Assembly (NCBI RefSeq): GCF_900188065.1
Contig: NZ_FZNQ01000004.1
Coordinates: forward strand, 168,086-232,085
Reading direction: 5' to 3'
Length of the DNA stretch: 64,000 nucleotides
Source: Halorubrum vacuolatum
GTDB taxonomy: Archaea > Halobacteriota > Halobacteria > Halobacteriales > Haloferacaceae
Shown: piece after piece, positions 49,840-58,213 of the stretch
How the letters are laid out: every line of letters begins with the position of its first letter
How positions within the stretch are numbered: position 1 is the first letter of the stretch
The notes under the pieces: model-generated
What the model saw: the letters and a program-made list of their open reading frames with translations, nothing else
Databases searched by the model: none
Told to the model about the DNA's origin: nothing
Made by a program: the position numbers and the translations under genes

Positions 49840-52800
49840 GCAGCGACGGTCTCTCCGCTGACGAATTGGAACTGCCGATCAAACGAACCACGGGCGAGAC
49901 GCTCAAAGAGCGACTCACGGGCAACGCCTACCACAACATCCTCCCTGCCCGATACTTCCGAAAGGACGCCGACGGGGAACTCACCGAGACACCCGAGGAG
50001 ATCTTCGTTCGCGTCGCGCGCAACGTCGCGCTCGCTGACGCCGTCTTCGAGGCGGAGCGTCGGGATATCGAGATCACGGTCACCCCGGACCAGTTGAAGC
50101 CCGACCACCCGCGCCGCGACGAACTCGCCGCCGAGGTCTTCGGTGCGGGTACGACCGTCGATGACGACGCGGAGACGACGCTTTCGGTCTACAACGTCAA
50201 CAAGTTCGCCTACGAGACCGTCGTCCCCGAACTTCCCGCCGAGATCCGTGCACACGTCGAGGAGGTCGCCGAGACGTTCCAGGAGGGAATGGAGTCGCTC
50301 TCGTTCATGCCGAACTCGCCGACGCTCATGAACGCCGGCGACGAACTCCAGCAGCTCTCAGCGTGTTTCGTCGACTCACCGGGCGACGACATTACGGACA
50401 TCCATCAGACCGCAAAGGAGGCCGCCGAGGTGTTCCAGTGTCTCACCGAGGAGTCGACGGTCACCCTCGAGGAGGACGGGATCGTCAGCGTTGCCGACGT
50501 GGAGGTCGGCGATCGCATCGCACAGCGAACCGACTCGGGATTCCAGTACAAACCGGTCGAGGAGACACACGTCTACGAGGACGCCGAAACCCTTACCGTC
50601 ACGCTGACGAACGGGCTGAGCGTCCGTGGGACGCCGAACCACCGGCTCATGGTCGACGGCGACTGGACCCGCCTCGATGAGATCCGTGCCGGTCAAGAGA
50701 TCCACTACGCGCTGGGCTGGCTTCGAGAACTGGATCGGGAGCGCCCGGAACTGATGTCGGTAGCGAGCGGTGGCCAGTGGAGCGAAAACAGAACCGTCGA
50801 GAACGCGGAGATTCTTGAGCTGTATCGACAAGGATACAGCGATTACGAGATCGCAGAGCAGCTTGACTGCGGAAAATCCACGGTTCAGCGTCGCCGGAGC
50901 ACCGAACTGGAACTCCCGCCGAACGGGGAGGGTGGACGCACCCCCGGCCCCACCTCGTTCGACGAGTCGACGGCACACGAACTGTACCGGGATGGACACA
51001 CCGACGCGGAGATCGCCGCCGAACTGGGCGTCCACCAGACGACCGTCGGGCAGTTCCGTGCCCGTGAACAGCTCGTGCCGAACGGAACGCCGGTCAAATC
51101 GGTCCACCAACCGGAGCGACTGGACGAGGAGCTCGCGGAACTGGTCGGCCTCTGGGTCGGTGACGGGTCATGGCATCAGGACGGCGTTCGATTCCACGTC
51201 GGGCGGGAGAGCGTCGCCGAGTACATCGATCAGCTCGCCCGTCGGCTGTTCGGGACGAAAACGTCGAGTTCGTTTACTGATGGCTGCTACGAGATAGGGA
51301 TCAACAGCCACGAGATCAAACGCTGGTGGAAAGCGAACTTCGACTGCAAGCCCGACGGAGCCCGATCGGCTCGGGTACCGGACGCGATCAAGCGCGCACC
51401 CGCGGAGGTCGTCGAAGCCTTCCTGCGCGGCTACTTCACGGCGGACGGGACGCTGCTCGATGACACGTACCCGAAGCTGTACAGCTCCTCCGAGGATGCG
51501 ATCGACGACGTCGCGACGCTGATGATGGGACTCGGCTATCCGGTCAAGAAGTCGGTCATCCGCGACGAGGATGCCCATCCGTACTACGGTCTCATTCCGA
51601 CGACCGGCGAGGGACGGAAGGCGTTCCTCCGCGACGTTGGATTCATCGACGAGCGTCGCGAGGTCGGGCTTTCGAACATCGACTCAGTCTCCGCGCGGGA
51701 CGCATACCGTGTCGGCGAGGAGTACACCGTCAAGGTCGAGTCCGTGGTCGAATCCGAACCCACGACCGTCTACGACATCACCGTCGCGGACACCCACGAG
51801 TACGTCACCGACGGGATCGTCTCGCACAACAGCGGCGGCGGGATGGGCTATGCGTTCTGGCAGCTTCGGCCGTACGGCGACGCCGTCGGCTCCACGGGTG
51901 GGATCGCCTCCGGGCCGATCACGTTCATGCGGACGTTCGACCAGATGTGTGAGACGATCGCACAGGGCGGCGCGCGCCGCGGCGCACAGATGGGCGTCAT
52001 GCGCGTCTCGCACCCGGACGTCATTCAGTTCATCCACGCGAAGAACAAGGACGTCTCGCTCGCGCACTCGCTGCGACTGAACGACCCCGACGACTTCACG
52101 CACACTTCCTTCGCGGACGCGTTGGAGGAGGCCCGCGAACTGATCGACGACGAGGGGCGCGTCCCCGAACACCTCCGAAACGCCGTCGAGGGGCATCTCT
52201 CGAATTTCAACATCAGCGTCGGCGTCACCGACGACTTCATGGAGGCGCTGTATGCCGACGAGGAGTTCGTCTTCACCAACCCGCGCACGGAGGAGCCACA
52301 CATCGCGACCCCGGAGACGAAGGAGATCTACGAGATGTTCGACCTCGGCCACCACGTCGAGGTCGGCGAGGTCCTTTCGGTCCCGGCCGCCGAGCTCTGG
52401 GAGCACATCATCGACGGCGCACACGAGAACGGCGAACCCGGCGTCATCTATCTCGAACGGGTGAACAAGCAACATTCGTTCGACGTCGAGAAGCATCCGG
52501 ACCACCGGATCCTCGCGACGAATCCGTGTGTGACCGGAGACACGCTGATAAGTACAGAGAACGGTCTCATCGAGGCCGAGGAACTGTATGAGCAGGGTGT
52601 TGCTCGTGACGTCGTCGTCGACGGTCGTCTCAGCGAGGAGACACTCAAGGAAGCGAGTAGCGTTTACAAGACTGGCGAAAAAGACGTTTATAAGTTGACG
52701 ACAGAGGAGGGATACGAACTCCGTCTCACGGCCGACCATCGCGTCATGACCGACGACGGCTGGATTGAGGCTGGGGATCTCGACGCTGGCGACACGGTCC

Positions 52801-55472
52801 ACATTCAGAACCGAAAGGGTTCGTTTGGACAGCACGGAACGGCCGCTGAGGGTCGTGTCCTCGGCTGGCTCGTTGGTGATGGCCACCTCAAGAACGGAGA
52901 GGAGCGTGCCGTCCTCAACTTCTACGATGAGGATGCGACCATCGCCGAGAGCCTTGCCGAAGACGTCAACGAAATCATTCGCGAACCTATTGGCAACGCG
53001 GACTATGAGGTTGGTGTCAGCGACATTTCCCGGGGTGAGAGCTACCGAGGTGCGCAGGCTATTGAGCAGCGAATTCGCTCGACTCGGCTGTATGAGTATG
53101 CCGAGGAGGCCGGGTTAGTCGATCAGAAACACCAGGTTCCAGAGGCAGTGCTACGGGGGAGCGAGGAGATGGCACGCGCGTTCCTTCAAACATTATTCAC
53201 CGCCGACGGGAGCGTGCAGGGAAGCAGCAAAAACGGACGAAGCATCAGACTCGCAAGTTCGGAACTCGGTCTGCTCAAGCAGACACAGCGACTCCTACTC
53301 AATTTCGGCGTCGCGAGTCGCATCTACGAGAACCGCCGTCCCGCACGGACACGAGAACTACCGGATGGTAAGGGAGGAACGAAAGAGTACGAGACGAAGG
53401 CTCAACACGAACTAGTCATAACCAAAGACAACCAGCAGCGGTTCGCTGAGGAAGTCGGGTTCCTCCGAGAAGACAAAGCCGAACAGCTTCGAGAGAACCT
53501 CGACTCGTACACGTACAGTCCCCAGAACGAACCGTTCACCGCGACAGTCGAAGCTGTCACGCCGGACGGGTACGAAACCGTATATGATCTGACTGAGCCG
53601 GAAACCCACTCATTCGTCGCTAACGGCCTTGTAGTCCATAATTGCGGGGAACAGCCGTTGGAAGAATATGAGGCCTGCAACCTCGGGCACATCAACCTCT
53701 CGACGGTCGCGGACCTCGACGCCCCCGACTGGCGCGTCTGGTCGGCCGAACACGCCGACGAGTACGACTCCCAGGAGGCGGCCGTCGACGCGTTCCTCCA
53801 GGAGGCGATCGACTTCGAGACGCTCGATGCGCGCATCGATTACGGGACGCGCTTTTTGGAGAACGTCGTCACGATGTCGGACTTCCCGGTCGAGAAGATC
53901 GAGGAGAAGGTCCGTGACATGCGGAAGATCGGGCTCGGGATCATGGGGCTCGCCCAGCTGTATATCCAGCTCGGCGTTCGCTACGGCTCCGAAGAGGGCA
54001 ACGAGATCGCCCGTCAGCTGATGACCCACATCAACCACGAGTCGAAGTGGACCTCCCACGAGCTCGCGGAAGAGCGCGGCGTCTTCAACGACTGGGCGGA
54101 CTCGAAATATGCCGACCCCGTCGAGTATCGCGAGTGGTTCGAACACCACACCGGGCTCGACGCCGACGACTGGGAGGACGGCTTCCCGATCCGCAACCAC
54201 AACACGACCACGATCGCGCCCACGGGGACGACGTCGATGGTCGGCAACACGACCGGCGGCTGTGAGCCCATCTACAACGTCGCGTACTACAAGAACGTCT
54301 CCGACGACGTGCAGGGCGACGAGATGCTCGTCGAGTTCGACGACTACTTCCTCCGCACGCTGGAGGCGAACGACATCGACGTCGATGAGGTGAAACGGGA
54401 AGCGCAAGAGCAGATGGCGAACAACGAGTTCGACGGTGTCGAGGGACTGTCGACGGTACCGAACGCGATCGGCGAGCTCTTCGTCGTCACCGGCGACCTG
54501 ACCGGCAAGGAGCACGCGGCGGTCCAGTGTGCCTGTCAGCAGGGCGTCGACTCGGCCATCTCGAAGACGTGTAATTTCCCGAACTCCGCGTCGATCGAGG
54601 ACATGGACGAGGTCTATCGGTACATCTACGACCACGGCGGGAAGGGCGTCACCGTCTACCGCGACGGCACCCGCTCGAAGCAGGTGCTCACCACCCGCGC
54701 GAAGAACACGGAGTTCGCCGACGAGTCGGAGGCGTTGGAGACGATCATCGAGGGTATCGAGGAGGTCTTCGGCGGGCTGGAATCGTTCCTCGGGAACGAG
54801 GAGGTTCGCGAGGCCCTCGATGCGGAGATCGAGGGGCTGTTGGAAGCGAGCGACGAGCCCACGTTCGAGTACACGGAGACGCGCCCGCGACCCGATTCGC
54901 TCTCGGGTGTCACCCAGCGCGTCGAGACCGGCTACGGAAAGCTCTACGTGACGGTCAACGAGGACGAGGACGGCCGGCCGTTCGAGCTGTTCGCGAACAT
55001 CGGCCACTCGGGTGGTTACACCAACTCCTTCACGGAGGCGCTCGCGAAGGTTATCTCGACGGCGCTCCGCTCGGGTGTCGACCCCGAGGAGATCGTCGAC
55101 GAGCTGCAGGGCACCCGCAGTCCCAAGGTCGCCTGGGATAAGGGCGAGCAGATCCAGTCGATCCCGGACGCGATCGGCACCGCGCTTCGGCGCTACCTCG
55201 ACGACGAGATCGACAAGGGGATCCCCCAACAGCAGAGTCTCGATGACGTCGAGGGCGACGTTGCGGGGGCGGCGGACGCAGAGACGGCTGACGCGGCGGA
55301 CGCGAGCCAGACCGATGGCGGCGCGGTCGCGGCGGATGCCGGGGGCGACGACATGACCGACGCGCTTATCGCGGCCGGCGAATCGCCTGAATGCCCCGAC
55401 TGTGGCGGGATGAGCCTCTACTACTCGGAGGGCTGTAAGACGTGCGAGTCGTGCGGCTGGTCGGAGTGTTAA
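49836..55472 (+). CDS. nrdJ: Adenosylcobalamin-dependent ribonucleotide reductase with two inteins
   Basis: A 1878-residue precursor of class II ribonucleotide reductase, the oxygen-independent enzyme that makes deoxyribonucleotides using vitamin B12. Without two inteins (464 and 372 residues) the mature enzyme has 1042 residues. Extein landmarks are FMPNSPTLMNAG, LQQLSACFVDSP (N-terminal active-site cysteine), YAFWQLRPYGDAVGSTGG, LGHINLSTV, the NTTTIAPTGTTSMVGNTTGG substrate loop and the QQGVDSAISKTCNFPNSA block. The C-terminus ends with a Cys-rich tail (CPDCGGMSLYYSEGCKTCESCGW) that carries redox cysteines. The start follows a possible leader ORF. It is an essential core gene, a common intein host. 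Confidence 0.96.
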   Translation: MSSDGLSADELELPIKRTTGETLKERLTGNAYHNILPARYFRKDADGELTETPEEIFVRVARNVALADAVFEAERRDIEITVTPDQLKPDHPRRDELAAEVFGAGTTVDDDAETTLSVYNVNKFAYETVVPELPAEIRAHVEEVAETFQEGMESLSFMPNSPTLMNAGDELQQLSACFVDSPGDDITDIHQTAKEAAEVFQCLTEESTVTLEEDGIVSVADVEVGDRIAQRTDSGFQYKPVEETHVYEDAETLTVTLTNGLSVRGTPNHRLMVDGDWTRLDEIRAGQEIHYALGWLRELDRERPELMSVASGGQWSENRTVENAEILELYRQGYSDYEIAEQLDCGKSTVQRRRSTELELPPNGEGGRTPGPTSFDESTAHELYRDGHTDAEIAAELGVHQTTVGQFRAREQLVPNGTPVKSVHQPERLDEELAELVGLWVGDGSWHQDGVRFHVGRESVAEYIDQLARRLFGTKTSSSFTDGCYEIGINSHEIKRWWKANFDCKPDGARSARVPDAIKRAPAEVVEAFLRGYFTADGTLLDDTYPKLYSSSEDAIDDVATLMMGLGYPVKKSVIRDEDAHPYYGLIPTTGEGRKAFLRDVGFIDERREVGLSNIDSVSARDAYRVGEEYTVKVESVVESEPTTVYDITVADTHEYVTDGIVSHNSGGGMGYAFWQLRPYGDAVGSTGGIASGPITFMRTFDQMCETIAQGGARRGAQMGVMRVSHPDVIQFIHAKNKDVSLAHSLRLNDPDDFTHTSFADALEEARELIDDEGRVPEHLRNAVEGHLSNFNISVGVTDDFMEALYADEEFVFTNPRTEEPHIATPETKEIYEMFDLGHHVEVGEVLSVPAAELWEHIIDGAHENGEPGVIYLERVNKQHSFDVEKHPDHRILATNPCVTGDTLISTENGLIEAEELYEQGVARDVVVDGRLSEETLKEASSVYKTGEKDVYKLTTEEGYELRLTADHRVMTDDGWIEAGDLDAGDTVHIQNRKGSFGQHGTAAEGRVLGWLVGDGHLKNGEERAVLNFYDEDATIAESLAEDVNEIIREPIGNADYEVGVSDISRGESYRGAQAIEQRIRSTRLYEYAEEAGLVDQKHQVPEAVLRGSEEMARAFLQTLFTADGSVQGSSKNGRSIRLASSELGLLKQTQRLLLNFGVASRIYENRRPARTRELPDGKGGTKEYETKAQHELVITKDNQQRFAEEVGFLREDKAEQLRENLDSYTYSPQNEPFTATVEAVTPDGYETVYDLTEPETHSFVANGLVVHNCGEQPLEEYEACNLGHINLSTVADLDAPDWRVWSAEHADEYDSQEAAVDAFLQEAIDFETLDARIDYGTRFLENVVTMSDFPVEKIEEKVRDMRKIGLGIMGLAQLYIQLGVRYGSEEGNEIARQLMTHINHESKWTSHELAEERGVFNDWADSKYADPVEYREWFEHHTGLDADDWEDGFPIRNHNTTTIAPTGTTSMVGNTTGGCEPIYNVAYYKNVSDDVQGDEMLVEFDDYFLRTLEANDIDVDEVKREAQEQMANNEFDGVEGLSTVPNAIGELFVVTGDLTGKEHAAVQCACQQGVDSAISKTCNFPNSASIEDMDEVYRYIYDHGGKGVTVYRDGTRSKQVLTTRAKNTEFADESEALETIIEGIEEVFGGLESFLGNEEVREALDAEIEGLLEASDEPTFEYTETRPRPDSLSGVTQRVETGYGKLYVTVNEDEDGRPFELFANIGHSGGYTNSFTEALAKVISTALRSGVDPEEIVDELQGTRSPKVAWDKGEQIQSIPDAIGTALRRYLDDEIDKGIPQQQSLDDVEGDVAGAADAETADAADASQTDGGAVAADAGGDDMTDALIAAGESPECPDCGGMSLYYSEGCKTCESCGWSEC
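50439..51830 (+). other. Intein 1 in NrdJ, with LAGLIDADG endonuclease and HTH repeats
   Basis: Residues 202-665 (464 aa). It starts with Cys202 (CLTEESTVTLEEDG), has the B-block GTPNHRLMV, and ends YDITVADTHEYVTDGIVSHN directly before Ser666. The endonuclease has both LAGLIDADG motifs (LVGLWVGDGSWHQ and EAFLRGYFTADGTLL). Ahead of them lie two helix-turn-helix units (QGYSDYEIAEQLDCGKSTVQ and DGHTDAEIAAELGVHQTTVG). It interrupts the extein between EVFQ and SGGGMGYAFW. All splicing residues are present. Confidence 0.93.
52527..53642 (+). other. Intein 2 in NrdJ, with LAGLIDADG endonuclease
   Basis: Residues 898-1269 (372 aa). It begins CVTGDTLISTENG, has B-block LTADHRVMTDDGW, two LAGLIDADG motifs (LGWLVGDGHLKNG and RAFLQTLFTADGSVQ) and ends PETHSFVANGLVVHN before Cys1270. 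It interrupts the extein between ILATNP and CGEQPLEEYE. Its DNA appears lower in GC than the extein and intein 1, consistent with more recent arrival. Confidence 0.93.
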
Positions 55473-55586
55473 GCGGCTAGCCAGAGACTCCTTTTTCATT
55501 CTTGCGTGCCGGAGCGGCACTCAAATCGCCGGAGAGAGACGTCAATATTGCTGAACAGCGGATATGGATAACACCAAATTTATTTA

Positions 55587-55600
55587 TTAGACTAGTCTAA
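55587..55600. promoter_or_regulatory. 14-bp palindrome TTAGACTAGTCTAA, candidate operator
   Basis: A perfect palindrome lies 10-23 bases before the ATG at 55610, directly downstream of an AT-rich TATA-like stretch (AATTTATTTA, 55578-55587). It would overlap or abut the transcription start of a leaderless mRNA and so is well placed for a repressor of the transporter operon. Confidence 0.6.
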
Positions 55601-55609
55601 ACTACTTCA

Positions 55610-56596
55610 ATGGACACGACGTGTGGGATGGATACCGACTCCTCCTCCCGCCGAAGCGTACTCGCGACGATCGCTGGAGCCACCACGGTGGGACTGGCCG
55701 GCTGTATTGGGGGTAACAGCGGTGACGAGGAGTTTGTCTTCGCGATCGAAGCACAGGACGACCCGGCTGACGTCGAGCGGGACTGGGAGCCGCTTGCGGA
55801 GTGGATCGAGTCCGAAACCGACGTCTCGACGGGGATCGACACCGTCTCCGATTCGAGCGCGGCCATCGGCGCGCTTGCGTCGGGACAGGCGGACGCCTCC
55901 TATTTAAGCGGCGGCCCCTCTTGGGTCGGGTGGAACGAGTATGAGTTCGAGACGATCGCGGTCGAAGCCGACGAGGACGGGCGTCCCTTTTATATCGCCG
56001 CGGGATACACCCGATCCGACACCGGAATCGAAACGATCCGCGACGCCGAGGGCGTCGACAGCGCCCACACCGGGGATCTGACGGGTGCAGGCATGCTGAT
56101 TCCGACCGCCTATCTCGCCGACGAGGGGCTGGTATCGTTCGAGGACGACGATGACGTGACGGCGATCCGGGGGGCCGTTGAGGAGTACTTCGGCAACCCG
56201 GTCGTCGGTGGCGGATACATCGGAGCGCTCCAAGCGCTTTCGGAGGAACAGGCCGATATCGCGTTCGGCCGGGCCACCACGCCCGAGGAGTACTGTGGCG
56301 GCGACGACGTCGAGGAGTGGTGTCTCGACCTCGACGAATACGTGATCGTCGAGGAGTTCACCGAGGTGCCGAGCCATCCGGTACTCGCAAGCACGGAGAC
56401 GAGCGAATCGGAGCGGGAGTTGCTGGAGGAGGCGTTCCTCGCGCTCAACGACGATCCGGAGGGACAGGAGATCTTGGATGATATCTTCGATGTCTACGAA
56501 CTCCAAGCGGCGACCTCTGAGGAGCATCTCGGTCCGTACGGCGAACTGATCTCGAACCTGCCCGGCATCGAAGACCACCTGACCGAAGAGGGATGA
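55610..56596 (+). CDS. phnD: PhnD-type substrate-binding lipoprotein
   Basis: A 328-residue periplasmic-type binding protein for phosphonate, phosphite or phosphate. A Tat signal with lipobox (SSRRSVLATIAGATTVGLAGC) should anchor it by a lipidated Cys on the outer face of the membrane. Then follow the PhnD-like blocks PLAEWIESETDV, ALASGQADASYLSGGPSWVGW and GVDSAHTGDLTGAGMLIPTAYL. The gene begins a three-gene operon with 4-base overlaps to the ATPase and permease. Which phosphorus compound is bound cannot be read from the sequence. Confidence 0.88.
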   Translation: MDTTCGMDTDSSSRRSVLATIAGATTVGLAGCIGGNSGDEEFVFAIEAQDDPADVERDWEPLAEWIESETDVSTGIDTVSDSSAAIGALASGQADASYLSGGPSWVGWNEYEFETIAVEADEDGRPFYIAAGYTRSDTGIETIRDAEGVDSAHTGDLTGAGMLIPTAYLADEGLVSFEDDDDVTAIRGAVEEYFGNPVVGGGYIGALQALSEEQADIAFGRATTPEEYCGGDDVEEWCLDLDEYVIVEEFTEVPSHPVLASTETSESERELLEEAFLALNDDPEGQEILDDIFDVYELQAATSEEHLGPYGELISNLPGIEDHLTEEG

Positions 56597-57333
56597 GTCG
56601 AACCGAACCTCCCATCCGCTGTCAGGACCTCGCTGTCGGCTACGACGGGGAGCCGATTCTGACGGATCTGTCGTTTACCGTCGAGAGCGGCTCCACGCTG
56701 GCGCTCGTCGGCCGAAGCGGGTGTGGGAAGACGACGCTTTTGAAGACGCTCGCAGGTGCGCTAACGCCGCTTGAGGGCGACGCCGCGGTTCTCGACACCG
56801 AGCTGCCGGAAACCCCGCCGCCCGGTACGATGGGATACGTTCCCCAAAGCCTGGGCCTCGTGGGCCACGAAACGGTGCTCATGAACGTGCTTCACGGCCG
56901 ACTCTCTGATCTCGGATGGATGGACAGCCTGCTCGGCCGATTTTCGGGGGACGCCAAAATCGACGCGTGTGAAGCGATCGAGCAGGTCGGTCTCGGCGGC
57001 TACGAACGGACCCGGGTGAAAGAGTTGTCGGGAGGTCAACGGCGCCGGGTCGCTATCGCCCGTGCGTTCGTTCAGGAGCCCCGCGTGTTGCTTGCCGACG
57101 AGATGCTCTCGGAGCTCGATGATGAGACCGCGCGGTCGATCGTCGACTGTCTCGCCGCACTCCAACGGGAGACTGATATGGCCGTGGTCATCGTCGAACA
57201 CAACCTCGAGATCGCGAGGGAGATCGCGGATGCCGTCCTCAGGCTGGGGTCCGGAGGCATCGAGGAGCGGATGACGCCGGCGGGGACACCCACGCCGGAC
57301 AGCACACTGGCCGGCGACAGGACAGATCCATGA
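56593..57333 (+). CDS. phnC: PhnC-type ABC transporter ATP-binding protein
   Basis: A 246-residue ABC ATPase. Walker A is LVGRSGCGKTTLLKTLAG, the Q-loop YVPQSLGLVG, the ABC signature VKELSGGQRRRVAIARAF, Walker B VLLADEMLSELDD and the H-loop VVIVEHNLEIA. Here the usual Asp-Glu of Walker B reads ADEM, normal for the family. It energises uptake by the neighbouring permease at the cytoplasmic face. It overlaps phnD and phnE by 4 bases at each end, a coupled operon. Confidence 0.92.
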   Translation: MSRTEPPIRCQDLAVGYDGEPILTDLSFTVESGSTLALVGRSGCGKTTLLKTLAGALTPLEGDAAVLDTELPETPPPGTMGYVPQSLGLVGHETVLMNVLHGRLSDLGWMDSLLGRFSGDAKIDACEAIEQVGLGGYERTRVKELSGGQRRRVAIARAFVQEPRVLLADEMLSELDDETARSIVDCLAALQRETDMAVVIVEHNLEIAREIADAVLRLGSGGIEERMTPAGTPTPDSTLAGDRTDP

Positions 57334-58157
57334 GTGAAAGCGAACACCATGCTACCGCCGCGACGATACGTGCCACTCTCGGCACGTTCGGAAGGCCTCT
57401 GATCTTCGGGCTCGCTCTCCTGTTGGCGATCTGGAGCATCTGGGTGTTGGAGCTCCATGGAACCGACTTCTCGGGCGGCGCGGAGGGATTGAGCTTCCTC
57501 TATGGGGCGGCGATCCCACCGGAGATGAGCGTGCTCGAGGTCGGGTTGCGAGGCCTGCTCGAAACGCTGTATATCGCCTACGTCGGGACCCTGTTCGGCG
57601 TGGTGTTGAGCCTGCCGGTGAGTCTGGTGGCGAGCCGAAACCTCTTCCCGTGGTATCTCACCCTTCCGGCCCGATGGTTGCTTGCGGTTCTTCGGGTCCT
57701 CCCAAGCATCCTGTGGGCCGTCATCTTCGTCATCCTCATCGGCACGGGTCCCGCCGCGGGCGTCTTCGCCATCACGCTCTATACGATCGGCTTCGTCGGG
57801 AAACTCGAATACGAGGCCTTCGAGGGGCTCGATTCGGCACCCATCGAAGCCGTCTCCGCGCTGGGAGCGACGCGGCTGCAGGTGCTCCGATTCGTCGTGT
57901 TGCCACAGGCGATCAACTCGTTGATCAGCCAGTCGATGTTCATGTTCGAGTACAACGTGCGGCATGCCGCCGCGATCGGCATCGTCGGCGCGGGCGGCAT
58001 CGGCTACTACATCATGGGCTATCTCGACTTCTTACAGTACGATAGGGTGATCGTGCTCTTGGCGATCGTCTTCCTCGCCGTGTTGATCATCGACGAGCTC
58101 AGCTACCGACTGCGTGCGTTGTTCCTCGGCGATACGAGGACGAGTCTCAGCAGCTGA
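57330..58157 (+). CDS. phnE: PhnE-type ABC transporter permease
   Basis: A 275-residue membrane permease with about six helices. The N-terminal LIFGLALLLAIWSIWVLEL is the first helix. The ABC-contact EAA loop is present as FVGKLEYEAFEGLDSAPIEAVSALGATRLQVL (family recognition only). The core SLPVSLVASRNLFPWYL is typical of PhnE. It forms the channel for the PhnD-bound substrate. The last gene of the operon, it ends 56 bases before the stop of the convergent GCS2-like gene. Confidence 0.92.
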   Translation: MSESEHHATAATIRATLGTFGRPLIFGLALLLAIWSIWVLELHGTDFSGGAEGLSFLYGAAIPPEMSVLEVGLRGLLETLYIAYVGTLFGVVLSLPVSLVASRNLFPWYLTLPARWLLAVLRVLPSILWAVIFVILIGTGPAAGVFAITLYTIGFVGKLEYEAFEGLDSAPIEAVSALGATRLQVLRFVVLPQAINSLISQSMFMFEYNVRHAAAIGIVGAGGIGYYIMGYLDFLQYDRVIVLLAIVFLAVLIIDELSYRLRALFLGDTRTSLSS

Positions 58158-58213
58158 TGACCGTCTTAGCGGAACGGGCACCATTCCGATTTGCCTACCC
58201 GGCAGCCTCCAGT

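Noticed and set aside
53610..55520. 636-residue reverse-strand frame opposite nrdJ
   Set aside because: Antisense shadow of the conserved nrdJ extein; composition (Arg/Val/Leu/Asp) is the standard high-GC artefact.
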